64,000 bases of DNA from CAKZLS01 sp963771545. Its GTDB lineage: Bacteria; Pseudomonadota; Alphaproteobacteria; Rhodospirillales; Defluviicoccaceae. This document shows, piece after piece, positions 26,703-38,097 of the stretch. Both the position numbers and the translations under genes were made by a program. Under the pieces are notes generated by a model. That model made no database searches and was not told the origin of the DNA. It was given only the letters and a program-made list of their open reading frames with translations. The stretch is from assembly GCA_963771545.1 (NCBI GenBank), contig CAVYTX010000005.1, forward strand, positions 248,001 to 312,000, read 5' to 3'. The stretch's first letter is position 1. Every line of letters starts with the position of its first letter.

Positions 26703-27077
26703 TCAGTCCGAGCCCAGCAGGATCTGCTTTACCTTCTCCGTCAGATCGCGCGTCGAGAAGGGTTTGGTTACATAATCGTTCGCACCCAAGGCGATACCCT
26801 TCTCGCGGTCCACCTCGCGGCCTTTCGCGGTCAGCATGATAATGTAAATGTCGCCATGTTCCGGATTGGAACGGATTGTTTGACAGACGTCGTAACCGTC
26901 GCGCTTTGGAATCATGACATCCAGAAGAATTAGGTCCGGCGCTCTATCTTGCACGGCCGCCAACGCCTGTTCGCCGTCACTGGCGACGCGAACGTCGAAG
27001 CCCGCTTTCTTCATCAGGAACTGAAGCGAAAGTACGATATTTGGCTCGTCTTCGACGACGAGAATGGATTTCGCCAT
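26703..27077 (-). CDS. Single-domain response regulator (CheY-like receiver)
   Basis: 124 residues with only a receiver domain. The acidic pocket is VVEDE (residues 8-11), the phosphoacceptor is Asp53 in LILLDVMIPKRDG, and the conserved Thr and Lys are in IIMLTAKG and YVTKPF. No DNA-binding output follows, unlike the LuxR-type CrbR regulators. ATG 27077 follows a GGAGG sequence. First gene of the putative operon ending in the symporter-kinase, so that kinase is its likely phosphodonor. Confidence 0.92.
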   Translation of the reverse strand: MAKSILVVEDEPNIVLSLQFLMKKAGFDVRVASDGEQALAAVQDRAPDLILLDVMIPKRDGYDVCQTIRSNPEHGDIYIIMLTAKGREVDREKGIALGANDYVTKPFSTRDLTEKVKQILLGSD

Positions 27078-27290
27078 TCCCTCCTCCCGTGCATGCGCTT
27101 GTCGGTGCTTTGATTCGGCGGCCCGCGCCTCCACGCCGGAACTATTAATATACCACTTTTCGAAATGTTTAACCTCTTTCACGAAATTGCCAGCCGATTG
27201 CATGTGCCGGGGTCGACGCGTTATACCGATTACGCCGCACGGCACTGAACGCCGGTGGCGGATCCCCTTGTCCATTGTTCGGAGATGACC

Positions 27291-28973
27291 ATGGCCGCCT
27301 ATCAATACGTCTATGTGATGAAGGGATTGACCAAAGCATTCCCCGGCGGACGTGAGGTTCTGAAGAACGTCTCTCTGTCATTCCTCCCCGGCGCCAAGAT
27401 TGGTGTGCTTGGGGTCAATGGCTCCGGCAAGTCGACGCTGATGAAGATCATGGCCGGCATGGATACCGAATTCGACGGCGAGGCGTGGGCCGCCGAAGGG
27501 ATCCGGGTCGGATATTTGCCCCAGGAACCAGCGCTGGACCCATCCAAGAACGTCGAGGAGAACATCCTCGAGGCTCTGGGAGCGACCAAGGGCCTTGTCG
27601 ATCAGTTCAACGCCATCAGCGCCAGGTTCGCCGAACCCCTCGATGACGACGAAATGAACATGTTGCTGGCGGAGCAGGGCGATCTGCAGGAAAAGATCGA
27701 CGCCGTCGGCGGCTGGGAACTGGAGCGGACACTGGAAGTAGCGATGGACGCGCTGCGCTGTCCGCCCGGTGACGCCGATGTGGCCACGTTGTCCGGCGGA
27801 GAGCGGCGAAGGGTGGCGCTGTGCCGGTTGCTGCTGGAACATCCCGATATGCTGTTGCTGGACGAGCCCACCAACCACCTCGATGCGGAGTCCGTGGCGT
27901 GGTTGGAACGATTCCTCCAGGATTACGACGGCACCGTCATGGTGGTGACCCACGATCGTTATTTCCTCGACAACGTGACCGGTTGGATCCTGGAGATCGA
28001 TCGCGGTCAGGGGATCCCTTATGAGGGCAACTATTCGTCATGGCTGGAGCAGAAACAGAAACGTCTGGGGCAGGAGGAACGGCAGGAGTCGGCGCGGCAG
28101 CGCACATTGAAACACGAGCTTGAATGGATCCGTCAATCGCCGCGGGCCCGTCAAGCCAAGAACAAGGCTCGGATCACCGCCTACGAGGATCTGCTCGCCG
28201 CGGCGCGCGACCAACCGCTCGGAATCGCGCAGATCGTCATCCCCCCCGGGCCGCGATTGGGCAATCTGGTTGTCGAGGCCCAGCATCTTCGCAAAGGCTA
28301 CGGCAATCGGTTGCTTATCGATGACCTGGATTTTCGACTCCCGCCAGGAGGAATTGTCGGGGTTATCGGTCCCAACGGCGCGGGCAAGACGACGCTGTTT
28401 CGGATGATCACCGAACAGGAACAGCCGGACGGCGGAACCATCAGGATCGGCGAAACCGTGACCTTGGGTTACGTGGATCAATCCCGCGACGCGCTCGACG
28501 CGGAAAAGACCGTCTGGGAGGAGATCTCCGGCGGCCTCGACGAGGTGGAACTGGGCAAACGCAAGATGCAAAGCCGCGCCTACGTGGGCCAATTCAATTT
28601 CAAGGGGCCCGACCAGCAGAAGCGGATGGAAAGCCTCTCCGGCGGTGAGCGCAATCGTGTTCATCTGGCGAAGATGTTGAAGTCAGGGGCCAACGTGCTG
28701 CTGCTGGACGAGCCCACCAACGATCTGGACATCGAAACCCTGAGGGCGCTCGAGGACGCTCTTGTGGAGTTTGCCGGCTGCGCCGTGGTCATCAGCCATG
28801 ATCGTTGGTTCCTCGACCGCATCGCGACCCATATCCTCGCCTTCGAGGGCGACAGCCAAGTCGTCTGGTTCGAGGGAAATTACGAGGACTACGAGGCCGA
28901 TCGCCACCGCCGGCTCGGCGCCGAGGCCGATCAGCCGCATCGGATCAAGTACAAGCCGCTAACGCGGGGGTGA
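27291..28973 (+). CDS. ettA: Energy-dependent translational throttle protein EttA (ABC-F)
   Basis: 560 residues with two ABC cassettes and no membrane domain. It binds the ribosomal E site and gates elongation according to ATP level. Walker A motifs are GVNGSGKST and GPNGAGKTT. ABC signatures are LSGGERRR and LSGGERNR. Walker B segments are LLLDEPTNHLD and LLLDEPTNDLD. The arm and the charged linker between cassettes (about 240-320) are present. The N-terminus YQYVYVMKGLTKAFPGGREVL is diagnostic of EttA. ATG 27291 has GGAG six bases upstream. It is divergent from the receiver gene. Confidence 0.95.
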   Translation: MAAYQYVYVMKGLTKAFPGGREVLKNVSLSFLPGAKIGVLGVNGSGKSTLMKIMAGMDTEFDGEAWAAEGIRVGYLPQEPALDPSKNVEENILEALGATKGLVDQFNAISARFAEPLDDDEMNMLLAEQGDLQEKIDAVGGWELERTLEVAMDALRCPPGDADVATLSGGERRRVALCRLLLEHPDMLLLDEPTNHLDAESVAWLERFLQDYDGTVMVVTHDRYFLDNVTGWILEIDRGQGIPYEGNYSSWLEQKQKRLGQEERQESARQRTLKHELEWIRQSPRARQAKNKARITAYEDLLAAARDQPLGIAQIVIPPGPRLGNLVVEAQHLRKGYGNRLLIDDLDFRLPPGGIVGVIGPNGAGKTTLFRMITEQEQPDGGTIRIGETVTLGYVDQSRDALDAEKTVWEEISGGLDEVELGKRKMQSRAYVGQFNFKGPDQQKRMESLSGGERNRVHLAKMLKSGANVLLLDEPTNDLDIETLRALEDALVEFAGCAVVISHDRWFLDRIATHILAFEGDSQVVWFEGNYEDYEADRHRRLGAEADQPHRIKYKPLTRG

Positions 28974-29000
28974 ATTCGCGCCGAACGGCAACAGCATGCG

Positions 29001-29657
29001 TCAGGAGGAGATCCCCAGATCGGTCTTTAATTGCGCGACCTTCTCCCGCAAGACCGCCAGCAAACTTTCGACGTTGCCGCCGCTTTGATGGATGGTTGAT
29101 GCGAAGTCCGATCGCAATGTCTGGCTCAGGGACGTTCCCTCCACCACCACATCCGTGATCCTGTACTCGTCGGCATCGTGCCCGACCCGCCAGTCGACCA
29201 TGATCGGTTTCTCGCCGCCCGGTCTGACGAACTCGGAAAATACGGTTACGGCGGCATTGCCATTGTCCGTGGCCCGAATAATGCTTAGCTTCTCCCCGGA
29301 GTAAGCGCCGAAGCGTTTGACATAGCCATAAACGATATAGTCCTCGAAAAGCCGCAGGTATTCGGTCCGCTCCGCGTCGCTGGCTTGTCTCCAGTAGCGG
29401 CCCAAAACCCATTTCCCGATCGCCGCCGACGCAAAATATTTGCGCAGCAGGCCGCGAAACGCCTCGACCCGCTTTTCGGCGGTCGCATTCGGGTTATTCA
29501 GCAATGCCATTGCTTCGTCGGAAAGCGACTGGACCAATGCTTGCGCTCCTTCGCCCGGCGGGACGGCGTGCGCTGGCTGGCTATGGATTACGATAAGGAC
29601 GAATAAGATCGTCGCGAGAAACGAAAACGCCGACGCCGGCCGTATCATTGTCCGCAT
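29001..29657 (-). CDS. mlaC: MlaC-type periplasmic phospholipid-binding protein
   Basis: 218 residues. A signal peptide (hydrophobic core FLATILFVLIVIHS, cleavage after AHA) precedes the Ttg2D/MlaC domain: KRVEAFRGLLRKYFASAAIG, VLGRYWRQASDAERTEYLRL, and YRITDVVVEG with SLSQTLRSDF. MlaC ferries phospholipids between MlaA in the outer membrane and the MlaFEDB complex in the inner membrane. mlaA lies immediately upstream on the same strand with a 34-base gap. The inner-membrane MlaFED genes are not in this window. Converges on ettA. Confidence 0.88.
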   Translation of the reverse strand: MRTMIRPASAFSFLATILFVLIVIHSQPAHAVPPGEGAQALVQSLSDEAMALLNNPNATAEKRVEAFRGLLRKYFASAAIGKWVLGRYWRQASDAERTEYLRLFEDYIVYGYVKRFGAYSGEKLSIIRATDNGNAAVTVFSEFVRPGGEKPIMVDWRVGHDADEYRITDVVVEGTSLSQTLRSDFASTIHQSGGNVESLLAVLREKVAQLKTDLGISS

Positions 29658-29691
29658 AGAGTCCTCACCTTTGGAATTATTGCGTCTTCGG

Positions 29692-30582
29692 TTACTCGGG
29701 CATGCCGTCGAAGAGCTCGGGTTGATCCGACATATCCGGAAAATCCGTAACCGCGGGTCCGCCGGGTTCCGCCTCGCGCTCCGACGCCGGTTGCCACCTT
29801 TTGTATATGAACTTGTCCACGTCGTTCCGACGGTTCTGACGATGGAGGCTTCGGATCGCGGCGTAGAAATCCAGGGACGTTTTCTCCACTTCGTCCAGTT
29901 CCTCAATGAAACGCGACCGGGTGTCCACGGCGGTTAGCGCGGTTCGGGCCATGGCGTATGGGAAGACCGCGTCCTTGCCAATGGCGCCCAGCAAGCCGAA
30001 CGGGTCGAGAACGAGGCTGTCCACGGCCTTGCCGACGCCATCGCGTGGGTTCGAGGGACCCATGACCGGCAACATCAGGTACGGACCTTCTCCCATGCCC
30101 CACACGGCCAACGTGATGCCGAAATCATCTTCGTGGCGTTGCCACCCAAGGTCGGTAGCCGGATCACCCAGCCCCCCGACGCCAAGGGTGGTATTGATCA
30201 GAAACCGCGTGAATGTGACCCCGGCGTTGTTCATATTGGTCTGCAACAAATCGTTCGCCAAAATCACTGGCGTTCTCAAGTTGGCGAGGAAGTTATGCAC
30301 CCCTTCCTGGAACGGCGGCGGCAGGAACACCGAATACATGATGGCGAACGGCTTGAGGATCAGCGTGTCGAGACCGCGATTGAATTGGAAGATGGCGCGG
30401 TTCATGGGCTCGAGCGGATCGTTGATTTCCTTCCACTCGGCATACGCCTCGGCGTCGGACGGATCCGGCGCGCTTGCACAACCAGAAACGCCGAACAGCA
30501 CAAGGAGCGCGGCCAGGAAACGCCTGGGAGCGCCAAGGAACGGAGGCGCGGCGCCGTAGACCACAAATCTCGTACTTTCCAT
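29692..30582 (-). CDS. mlaA: MlaA/VacJ-family outer-membrane lipoprotein
   Basis: 296 residues. A lipoprotein signal ends in the lipobox VSGC (GVSGCASAPDP). The VacJ domain shows NDPLEPMNRAIFQFN, FLANLRTPVILANDLLQ, RFLINTTLGVGGLGDPA and the C-terminal part FGLLGAIGKDAVFPYAMAR. MlaA removes misplaced phospholipids from the outer leaflet of the outer membrane. ATG 30582 is selected so that the signal peptide has normal length; the open frame extends further upstream without plausible sequence. Forms an operon with mlaC. Confidence 0.9.
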   Translation of the reverse strand: MESTRFVVYGAAPPFLGAPRRFLAALLVLFGVSGCASAPDPSDAEAYAEWKEINDPLEPMNRAIFQFNRGLDTLILKPFAIMYSVFLPPPFQEGVHNFLANLRTPVILANDLLQTNMNNAGVTFTRFLINTTLGVGGLGDPATDLGWQRHEDDFGITLAVWGMGEGPYLMLPVMGPSNPRDGVGKAVDSLVLDPFGLLGAIGKDAVFPYAMARTALTAVDTRSRFIEELDEVEKTSLDFYAAIRSLHRQNRRNDVDKFIYKRWQPASEREAEPGGPAVTDFPDMSDQPELFDGMPE

Positions 30583-31102
30583 CACTCGCGTCCCTGACGA
30601 AGCCCTTCGCTGAAACTTTTTGATCGCCGCCGCGCCAAAGCGGAGTGCTCGAACCAAGCAGACCGACCACACCCGGGCGTTTTTCCCCATCGGCCAAATG
30701 TAAGGCCCTGAAACTTCACAAAAATGCCAATTGCCACGGGACAGTTCCCGCGACCTTGCCGCCTTCAACTAACATAGCCGAAAAAAAAACGCTAGCGGCG
30801 CCTTTCGGCAGTAAAGCCTCGCCGTCAACGGAATGTCTCGATCGTCCTATGTGTATGTAAATATGTTTAAATCGCGCGAACGTCCGCGGCCCGCTCGTCA
30901 TCTACCAAGATGCCGGCGCATCAGGCATGTGGTTGATGGCGTGCCCCCGATGACAGTTGACATTCACCGCCATTATCCGGAAAACGAAGTGAATCGGCTC
31001 GGACGCAGCGGACATGCGGCACCTGCCCGAGTTCCGGCATGCCGGCGTGTTGCATGACATGAACGACAACCTCAGTCACATTGTGAAAGGTGCGGAGCCT
31101 TG
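30583..31102. promoter_or_regulatory. Divergent intergenic region between mlaA and metF
   Basis: About 520 bases with no credible coding sequence. It holds an A9 run near 30780 inside a hairpin-capable stretch (GCCGAAA...TTTCGGC with an internal CGCTAGCG palindrome). I looked for SAM-II and SAH riboswitch signatures in front of metF and did not find a convincing one. Promoters for both genes should be here. Confidence 0.4.
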
Positions 31103-32053
31103 ATGGTTACGCCTGGAACGAGGACTATTTTGCCGATAACGACGCCGTTGCCGCGCGGCGTGAAGGTTTCGTTCGAGTTCTTTCCGCCGAAAACGGAAAA
31201 AATGGAGCAAACCCTTTGGGCCTGCGTGGAGCGCCTGGCGACGCTGAAGCCGGCCTATGTTTCCGTGACTTATGGAGCCGGCGGAACCACGCGCGAACGG
31301 ACCCACGCCACCGTCACCCGCATTCGCACCGAAACTCAGTTGGAACCGGCTGCCCACCTCACTTGCATCGGCGCCACCCGCGAGGAAATCGACACCATCG
31401 CGCGCCAATACTGGGAAGCCGGCATTCGTCATATCGTGGCGCTCCGCGGCGATCCTCCGGAAGGGGCAAAACGCTATGAGCCCCATCCGGGCGGTTATGC
31501 CTACGCCTGCGACCTCGTCGCCGGGCTGAAGCGGGTCACCGACTTCGATATCAGTGTCGCCGCCTATCCGGAAACCCACCCGGAATCGCCGAATGGGCAC
31601 GCCGACATCGACTATCTGAAACGCAAGATCGACGCTGGCGCCAGCCGCGCCATCACGCAGTTCTTTTTCGATACCGACGTCTATTTCCGGTTTCTCGACC
31701 GGGCGCGCGCGGCGGACATCAATGTCCCCATTATCCCCGGAATCCTGCCGGTCACCAATTTCAAACAGGTGGTCGGCTTCGCCAAGATGTGCGGCGCCTC
31801 GGTGCCTCGCTGGATGGCCGACCTGTTCGAAGGGCTGGAGGACGACCCGGGGACCCGCAAGCTGGTGGCCGCCTCTGTAGCCGCGGAACAATGCCGGGCG
31901 CTGCATGCGGGAGGCGTCGGCGATTTCCACTTTTATACGCTGAACCGCGTGGACCTCACCTACGCCATCTGTCACGTGCTTGGCGTCCGCCCCGAGGTCG
32001 CCGAAGCCCCGGCGGTCGAGGCGCCACTCCTTGTCATCCAGGCTGGGGAGTAA
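31103..32053 (+). CDS. metF: Methylenetetrahydrofolate reductase
   Basis: A 316-residue FAD-dependent TIM-barrel enzyme that reduces 5,10-methylene-THF to 5-methyl-THF, the methyl donor for methionine synthase. Visible motifs are VSFEFFPPKTEKMEQTLW near the N-terminus, VTYGAGGTTRERTHA, ALRGDPPEG and ITQFFFDTDVYFRF. ATG 31103 is the second codon of the open frame (TTG at 31100). The two metH genes follow in the same direction, with two bases between the metF stop and the next start, so this is a methyl-cycle operon. Confidence 0.95.
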   Translation: MVTPGTRTILPITTPLPRGVKVSFEFFPPKTEKMEQTLWACVERLATLKPAYVSVTYGAGGTTRERTHATVTRIRTETQLEPAAHLTCIGATREEIDTIARQYWEAGIRHIVALRGDPPEGAKRYEPHPGGYAYACDLVAGLKRVTDFDISVAAYPETHPESPNGHADIDYLKRKIDAGASRAITQFFFDTDVYFRFLDRARAADINVPIIPGILPVTNFKQVVGFAKMCGASVPRWMADLFEGLEDDPGTRKLVAASVAAEQCRALHAGGVGDFHFYTLNRVDLTYAICHVLGVRPEVAEAPAVEAPLLVIQAGE

Positions 32054-32055
32054 CG

Positions 32056-33119
32056 ATGCCGGATCGCGCGCACCGCATTGAGGCCCTCAAGCGGGCGATG
32101 GCCGAACGCATTCTCGTCCTCGACGGCGCCATGGGCACCATGATTCAGCGCCATGGGTTGGACGAGCCGGCCTACCGGGGCGAACGGTTCGCCGCCTGGC
32201 CCCGCGACGTCAAGGGCAACAACGATCTTCTCGTGCTGACCCAGCCGGACGTCATCCGGGCCATCCACGACGCCTACTTCGACGCCGGCGCCGATATCGT
32301 GGAAACCAACACCTTCAATTCCACGCGGATCGCCATGGCCGACTACGGAATGGAAGAGCTGGCCCGCGAGATGAACATGGCCGGGGCCCGTCTCGCCCGC
32401 GATGCCGCCGACCGGCGAACCGAGAAAGAACCGGACAAGCCGAGATTCGTGGCTGGTGCCCTTGGCCCCACCAACCGGACCGCGTCCATTTCGCCGGACG
32501 TCAACGATCCGGGATACCGCAACGTCACTTTCGACGATCTGGCGGCGGCGTACCGCGAGGCCGCCGAGGGGCTGATCGAAGGCGGCGTGGACCTGCTGCT
32601 GGTGGAGACCGTGTTCGACACCCTCAACGCCAAGGCGGCGCTGTTCGCCATCGACGAGCTGTTCGACGATCTGGGCGCGCGGTTGCCGGTGATGGTGTCG
32701 GGAACCATTACTGATCTTTCCGGACGCAACCTTTCGGGCCAGACCGCCGAAGCCTTCTGGAATTCGGTCCGCCACGCCCGGCCGCTGACCATCGGGCTCA
32801 ACTGCGCGCTCGGCGCCAAGGAGTTGCGGCCCTACGTGGCAGAATTGTCCCGGGTCGCCGATACCTGCATCTGCGCCTATCCCAACGCCGGTCTCCCCAA
32901 TGAATTCGGCGAGTACGACGAAACCCCGGAAACCACGGCGACCCACATCCGCGAATGGGCGCAATCCGGCCTGCTCAACGTCGTCGGCGGGTGCTGCGGG
33001 ACCACGCCTGATCACATCCGCGCAATCGCGGACGCCGTGGCCGGGCTGAAGCCGCGGCCGATTCCGGAGGTCCCCCGGCGGCTCCGGCTGTCCGGCCTGG
33101 AGGCGTTCGAGCTGGCGTC

Positions 33120-33123
<4 letters not shown>
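32056..33123 (+). CDS. metH: Methionine synthase, homocysteine-binding module (split MetH, N-terminal part)
   Basis: 355 residues corresponding to the homocysteine S-methyltransferase barrel of MetH. ILVLDGAMGTMIQ near the N-terminus and the zinc-ligand cysteines in GLNCALGAKELRP and VVGGCCGTTPDHIRAI are intact. It ends with the linker instead of running into the folate domain. The stop overlaps the start of the next gene by four bases (ATGA), so the two polypeptides are translationally coupled and together form a cobalamin-dependent methionine synthase. This split arrangement is common in alphaproteobacteria. Confidence 0.93.
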
Positions 33124-35777
<2,654 letters not shown>

Positions 35778-35916
35778 AACCCCAACGGCATCCGCATCTT
35801 TTCGATTGGTTCCGGCGTCTTGAAGTCCGTTCCTCCCGTGTTTCGTCTTTCTTGACCCCGGTAATTGCGAATGCGGGGTGGTCGGCCGCATCGTTGGCAG
35901 CCGACTTGAGACCTAG

Positions 35917-37641
35917 CCTGGATATCTCACCGTAGGGGTCATGAGGTAGGTATTTTCGGGTAATTTGTGGTTGTTGATGGTTGGTTTGCGCCGTTGAAAT
36001 TGGGTGGCGCGGTCTTTGTCGGCGGCGGGCCGGGCGTTTTCGTGCGTCAGTTGTGCGCTTCTGTTTGGTGCGCCGATGACAAGTCTATGAGGGCGCAGCT
36101 TGGGTGTCGGCTGTTGACGGTCGACGGGATGGGCTTTGCGGCTATCCGGGAGAGGCACGCAGCCTGGCGTGGGCGAGGGCGAATTCGGCTTGGTATGGAC
36201 ACGCCGACGCCATAGCGATCTTGCTCCGGCGCACCGAGACGGTGACGCGGGCGCCGATCTTGAGGAGCTTGAGCCGGATGGTGCCGGCGGTGGCGGTGGC
36301 GAACTCGGTGTGGCCGAGACCGATCCGCTGCAGCGCTTCGATCAGGACATAGGCGAACGACGAGAACCAGAGGCGGAGCTGATTGGCGCGCAGGGTTGCC
36401 GTCGAGGTTCGGTCGGCAAAGAGATCGAGTTGTTGCTCCTTGATGCGGTTCTCCATGTCGCCCCGGGCGCAGTAGAGGCGCTCGTACAGGGTCTTGGCGT
36501 CGATGGCCTTGCGTTTGAGCGAGGTGACGATGAACCGGGGATTGGCGCCCTTGGCCAGGTGCTCGGCCTTGCCGATCACCCGGCGCCGACGGCTCCAGCT
36601 GTCGCGGGTGGCGTAGAAGAAATCCTTAAACCGGCGGGCCGGTTTCCCCGTGGCTTCGTATTCGCTTTCGGCCCACGCGAGATCGATGGCGAGTTCGTCG
36701 ACGAGGCGGCTGTTGCGGGCGAGGCCGAAGACATAGTCCACGCGGTTCGCCTCGCACCACGCCATCAACGCCTCGCGGGCGAAGCCGCTGTCGGCCCGGA
36801 GCACGATCTTGACCCGCGGCCAGCGGCGGCGGATGTGGGCGACGATGCGGGCCACTTCCTCCTTGGCGCCGGCCGAGGCGTCGATGTTGGAGCGGCGCAG
36901 CTTCGCCGCCAACAGATGCGGGCCACAGAAGATGTACAGCGGCAGATAGCAGTAGCAATCGTAATAGCCGTGGAAGAACCGGCCCTCTTGATGTCCATGC
37001 AAAGGGTCGTCGGTGGCGTCGAGGTCGATGACGATCTCCCTCGGCGTTTTGTCCTGGCTGTCGAGAAACACGTCAACCGGGACCGCCTCCAAAGCCTCCG
37101 GGTCGTGGCCGATCTTGTGGTAGCGATCGCCATCGCCACGGGGCGCATGTTCCAAGCGATTGATCGTGCTCTTGCCCGCCAATGGCGCGCAGTCTTCGCG
37201 CTTGATGCTTCGCATCCCTTGCGGGCATGCGTCCAGCCGCTCCGAAAACAACGCCAGAACCGGATCGAATCGCAAGGTGTCATGATCGTTGACGTCCTCG
37301 TAGCCGAGCGCGATGCCAATGATCCGCTGGCCGACCAGCGTGCGCACCGTATGCACGACGTCCGCTTGCCGGCGCCCGTCCGTGAAGCACGCCGCCACCC
37401 GATCGATCAAGGCGATCGCCCGATCGGTCTCGCGCAGCAGCACCGCTCCCGCATCCGACGTCACCAAACCGCCGTCAAACCCCGCCACCACACGACGGCC
37501 ATCAAACGCTTCGAAATCGAGTTGATCGGAGATACACTGTGTTTGCATCGGACCCCGTCCTGGAATCTGGTAAAGCATTTTGCCAAAACGACTTTCTCAG
37601 ATTCTTGGGGCCGATGCACCCCCTGCGGTGAGATATCCGGG
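35917..37641 (-). mobile_element. IS1380-family insertion sequence with CTAG target duplication
   Basis: A 1725-bp element with clear terminal inverted repeats: CCTGGATATCTCACCGTAGG at the left end against CCCGGATATCTCACCGCAGG read in from the right. CTAG is present on both sides (35913-35916 and 37642-37645), consistent with a four-base target duplication. The single transposase gene lies on the minus strand and looks complete. The right end lies only nine bases from the stop of a Flp-type pilin gene, but that gene remains intact. Confidence 0.92.
36142..37548 (-). CDS. IS1380-family transposase
   Basis: 468 residues from ATG 37548 (a GTG-type upstream start is also open). RNase H-fold DDE transposase: acidic residues are seen in VIDLDATDDPLHG, VLRADSGFARE and ARGDMENRIKEQ, in the order and spacing expected of the family. 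The N-terminal FDGGLVTSDAGAVLLRE is the usual IS1380 signature. No frame disruption, so it is potentially active. Confidence 0.9.
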   Translation of the reverse strand: MQTQCISDQLDFEAFDGRRVVAGFDGGLVTSDAGAVLLRETDRAIALIDRVAACFTDGRRQADVVHTVRTLVGQRIIGIALGYEDVNDHDTLRFDPVLALFSERLDACPQGMRSIKREDCAPLAGKSTINRLEHAPRGDGDRYHKIGHDPEALEAVPVDVFLDSQDKTPREIVIDLDATDDPLHGHQEGRFFHGYYDCYCYLPLYIFCGPHLLAAKLRRSNIDASAGAKEEVARIVAHIRRRWPRVKIVLRADSGFAREALMAWCEANRVDYVFGLARNSRLVDELAIDLAWAESEYEATGKPARRFKDFFYATRDSWSRRRRVIGKAEHLAKGANPRFIVTSLKRKAIDAKTLYERLYCARGDMENRIKEQQLDLFADRTSTATLRANQLRLWFSSFAYVLIEALQRIGLGHTEFATATAGTIRLKLLKIGARVTVSVRRSKIAMASACPYQAEFALAHARLRASPG

Positions 37642-37650
37642 CTAGCGAAT

Positions 37651-37830
37651 TTACCGGGCGACCGACCTGAGCACGTCGGTTACCTGCTCGAACAGCGCGA
37701 CCACCGCGTCTCCCAACGGGGTCAGGGCAAGCATCGCGGCAGTGGACACGCCGCAAACCAAAATCCCGTATTCGATCACCGATGAACCGGAGTCGTCCCT
37801 GAGAACCTTGGTAATGATATTAAGCCTCAT
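37651..37830 (-). CDS. Short Flp/Fap-type pilin
   Basis: 59 residues with an excellent ribosome site (AGGAGG, eight bases before ATG 37830). The sequence has the class IVb pilin pattern: a short basic leader (MRLNIITKVLRDDSG), the SSVIEYGILV segment with the critical Glu, and one hydrophobic helix. It would be cleaved by a TadV-type prepilin peptidase and assembled by a Tad system, neither encoded in the window. In place of the usual ATAIEYGLIA it reads SSVIEYGILVCGV, with a cysteine in the helix. A paralogue lies at 39751. An IS1380 copy sits nine bases past its stop. Confidence 0.8.
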   Translation of the reverse strand: MRLNIITKVLRDDSGSSVIEYGILVCGVSTAAMLALTPLGDAVVALFEQVTDVLRSVAR

Positions 37831-38097
37831 GACAACCTCCTGACTAAAGATAAAAGTTATATTAAAATTAAGGAAAATATATATATAAATATTCCTAAAG
37901 TCAAAGTAAAAAGTATTTAATATGTTAACTAAATTTTAATCAAATTTTAATGAATTTTTACTAACATTTGTATGATATTTACAAAATATTTAGAAAGTTT
38001 ATTTTGAGTAACTGTAATTCGTCGAGAGCACGGGTTTAGGGAAGAGCCGGCGCACAATGAGCTGGAGCGTTCAACGAACACCGCGCGCGACAGGCTG
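37831..38097. promoter_or_regulatory. AT-rich leader of the first pilin gene
   Basis: About 150 very AT-rich bases (37850-38000) precede the pilin on the minus strand, in contrast to the GC-rich surroundings. The sequence TTTATCTTTA (complement of 37845-37854) just upstream of the ribosome site is repeated in front of the second pilin (complement of 39989-39998). It is probably promoter or untranslated leader. The segment from 38010 to the IS30 end has no recognisable feature. Confidence 0.5.

Noticed and set aside
30900..31100. SAM or SAH riboswitch in front of metF
   Set aside because: I could not place the conserved core of either class; a covariance search would be needed to overturn this.
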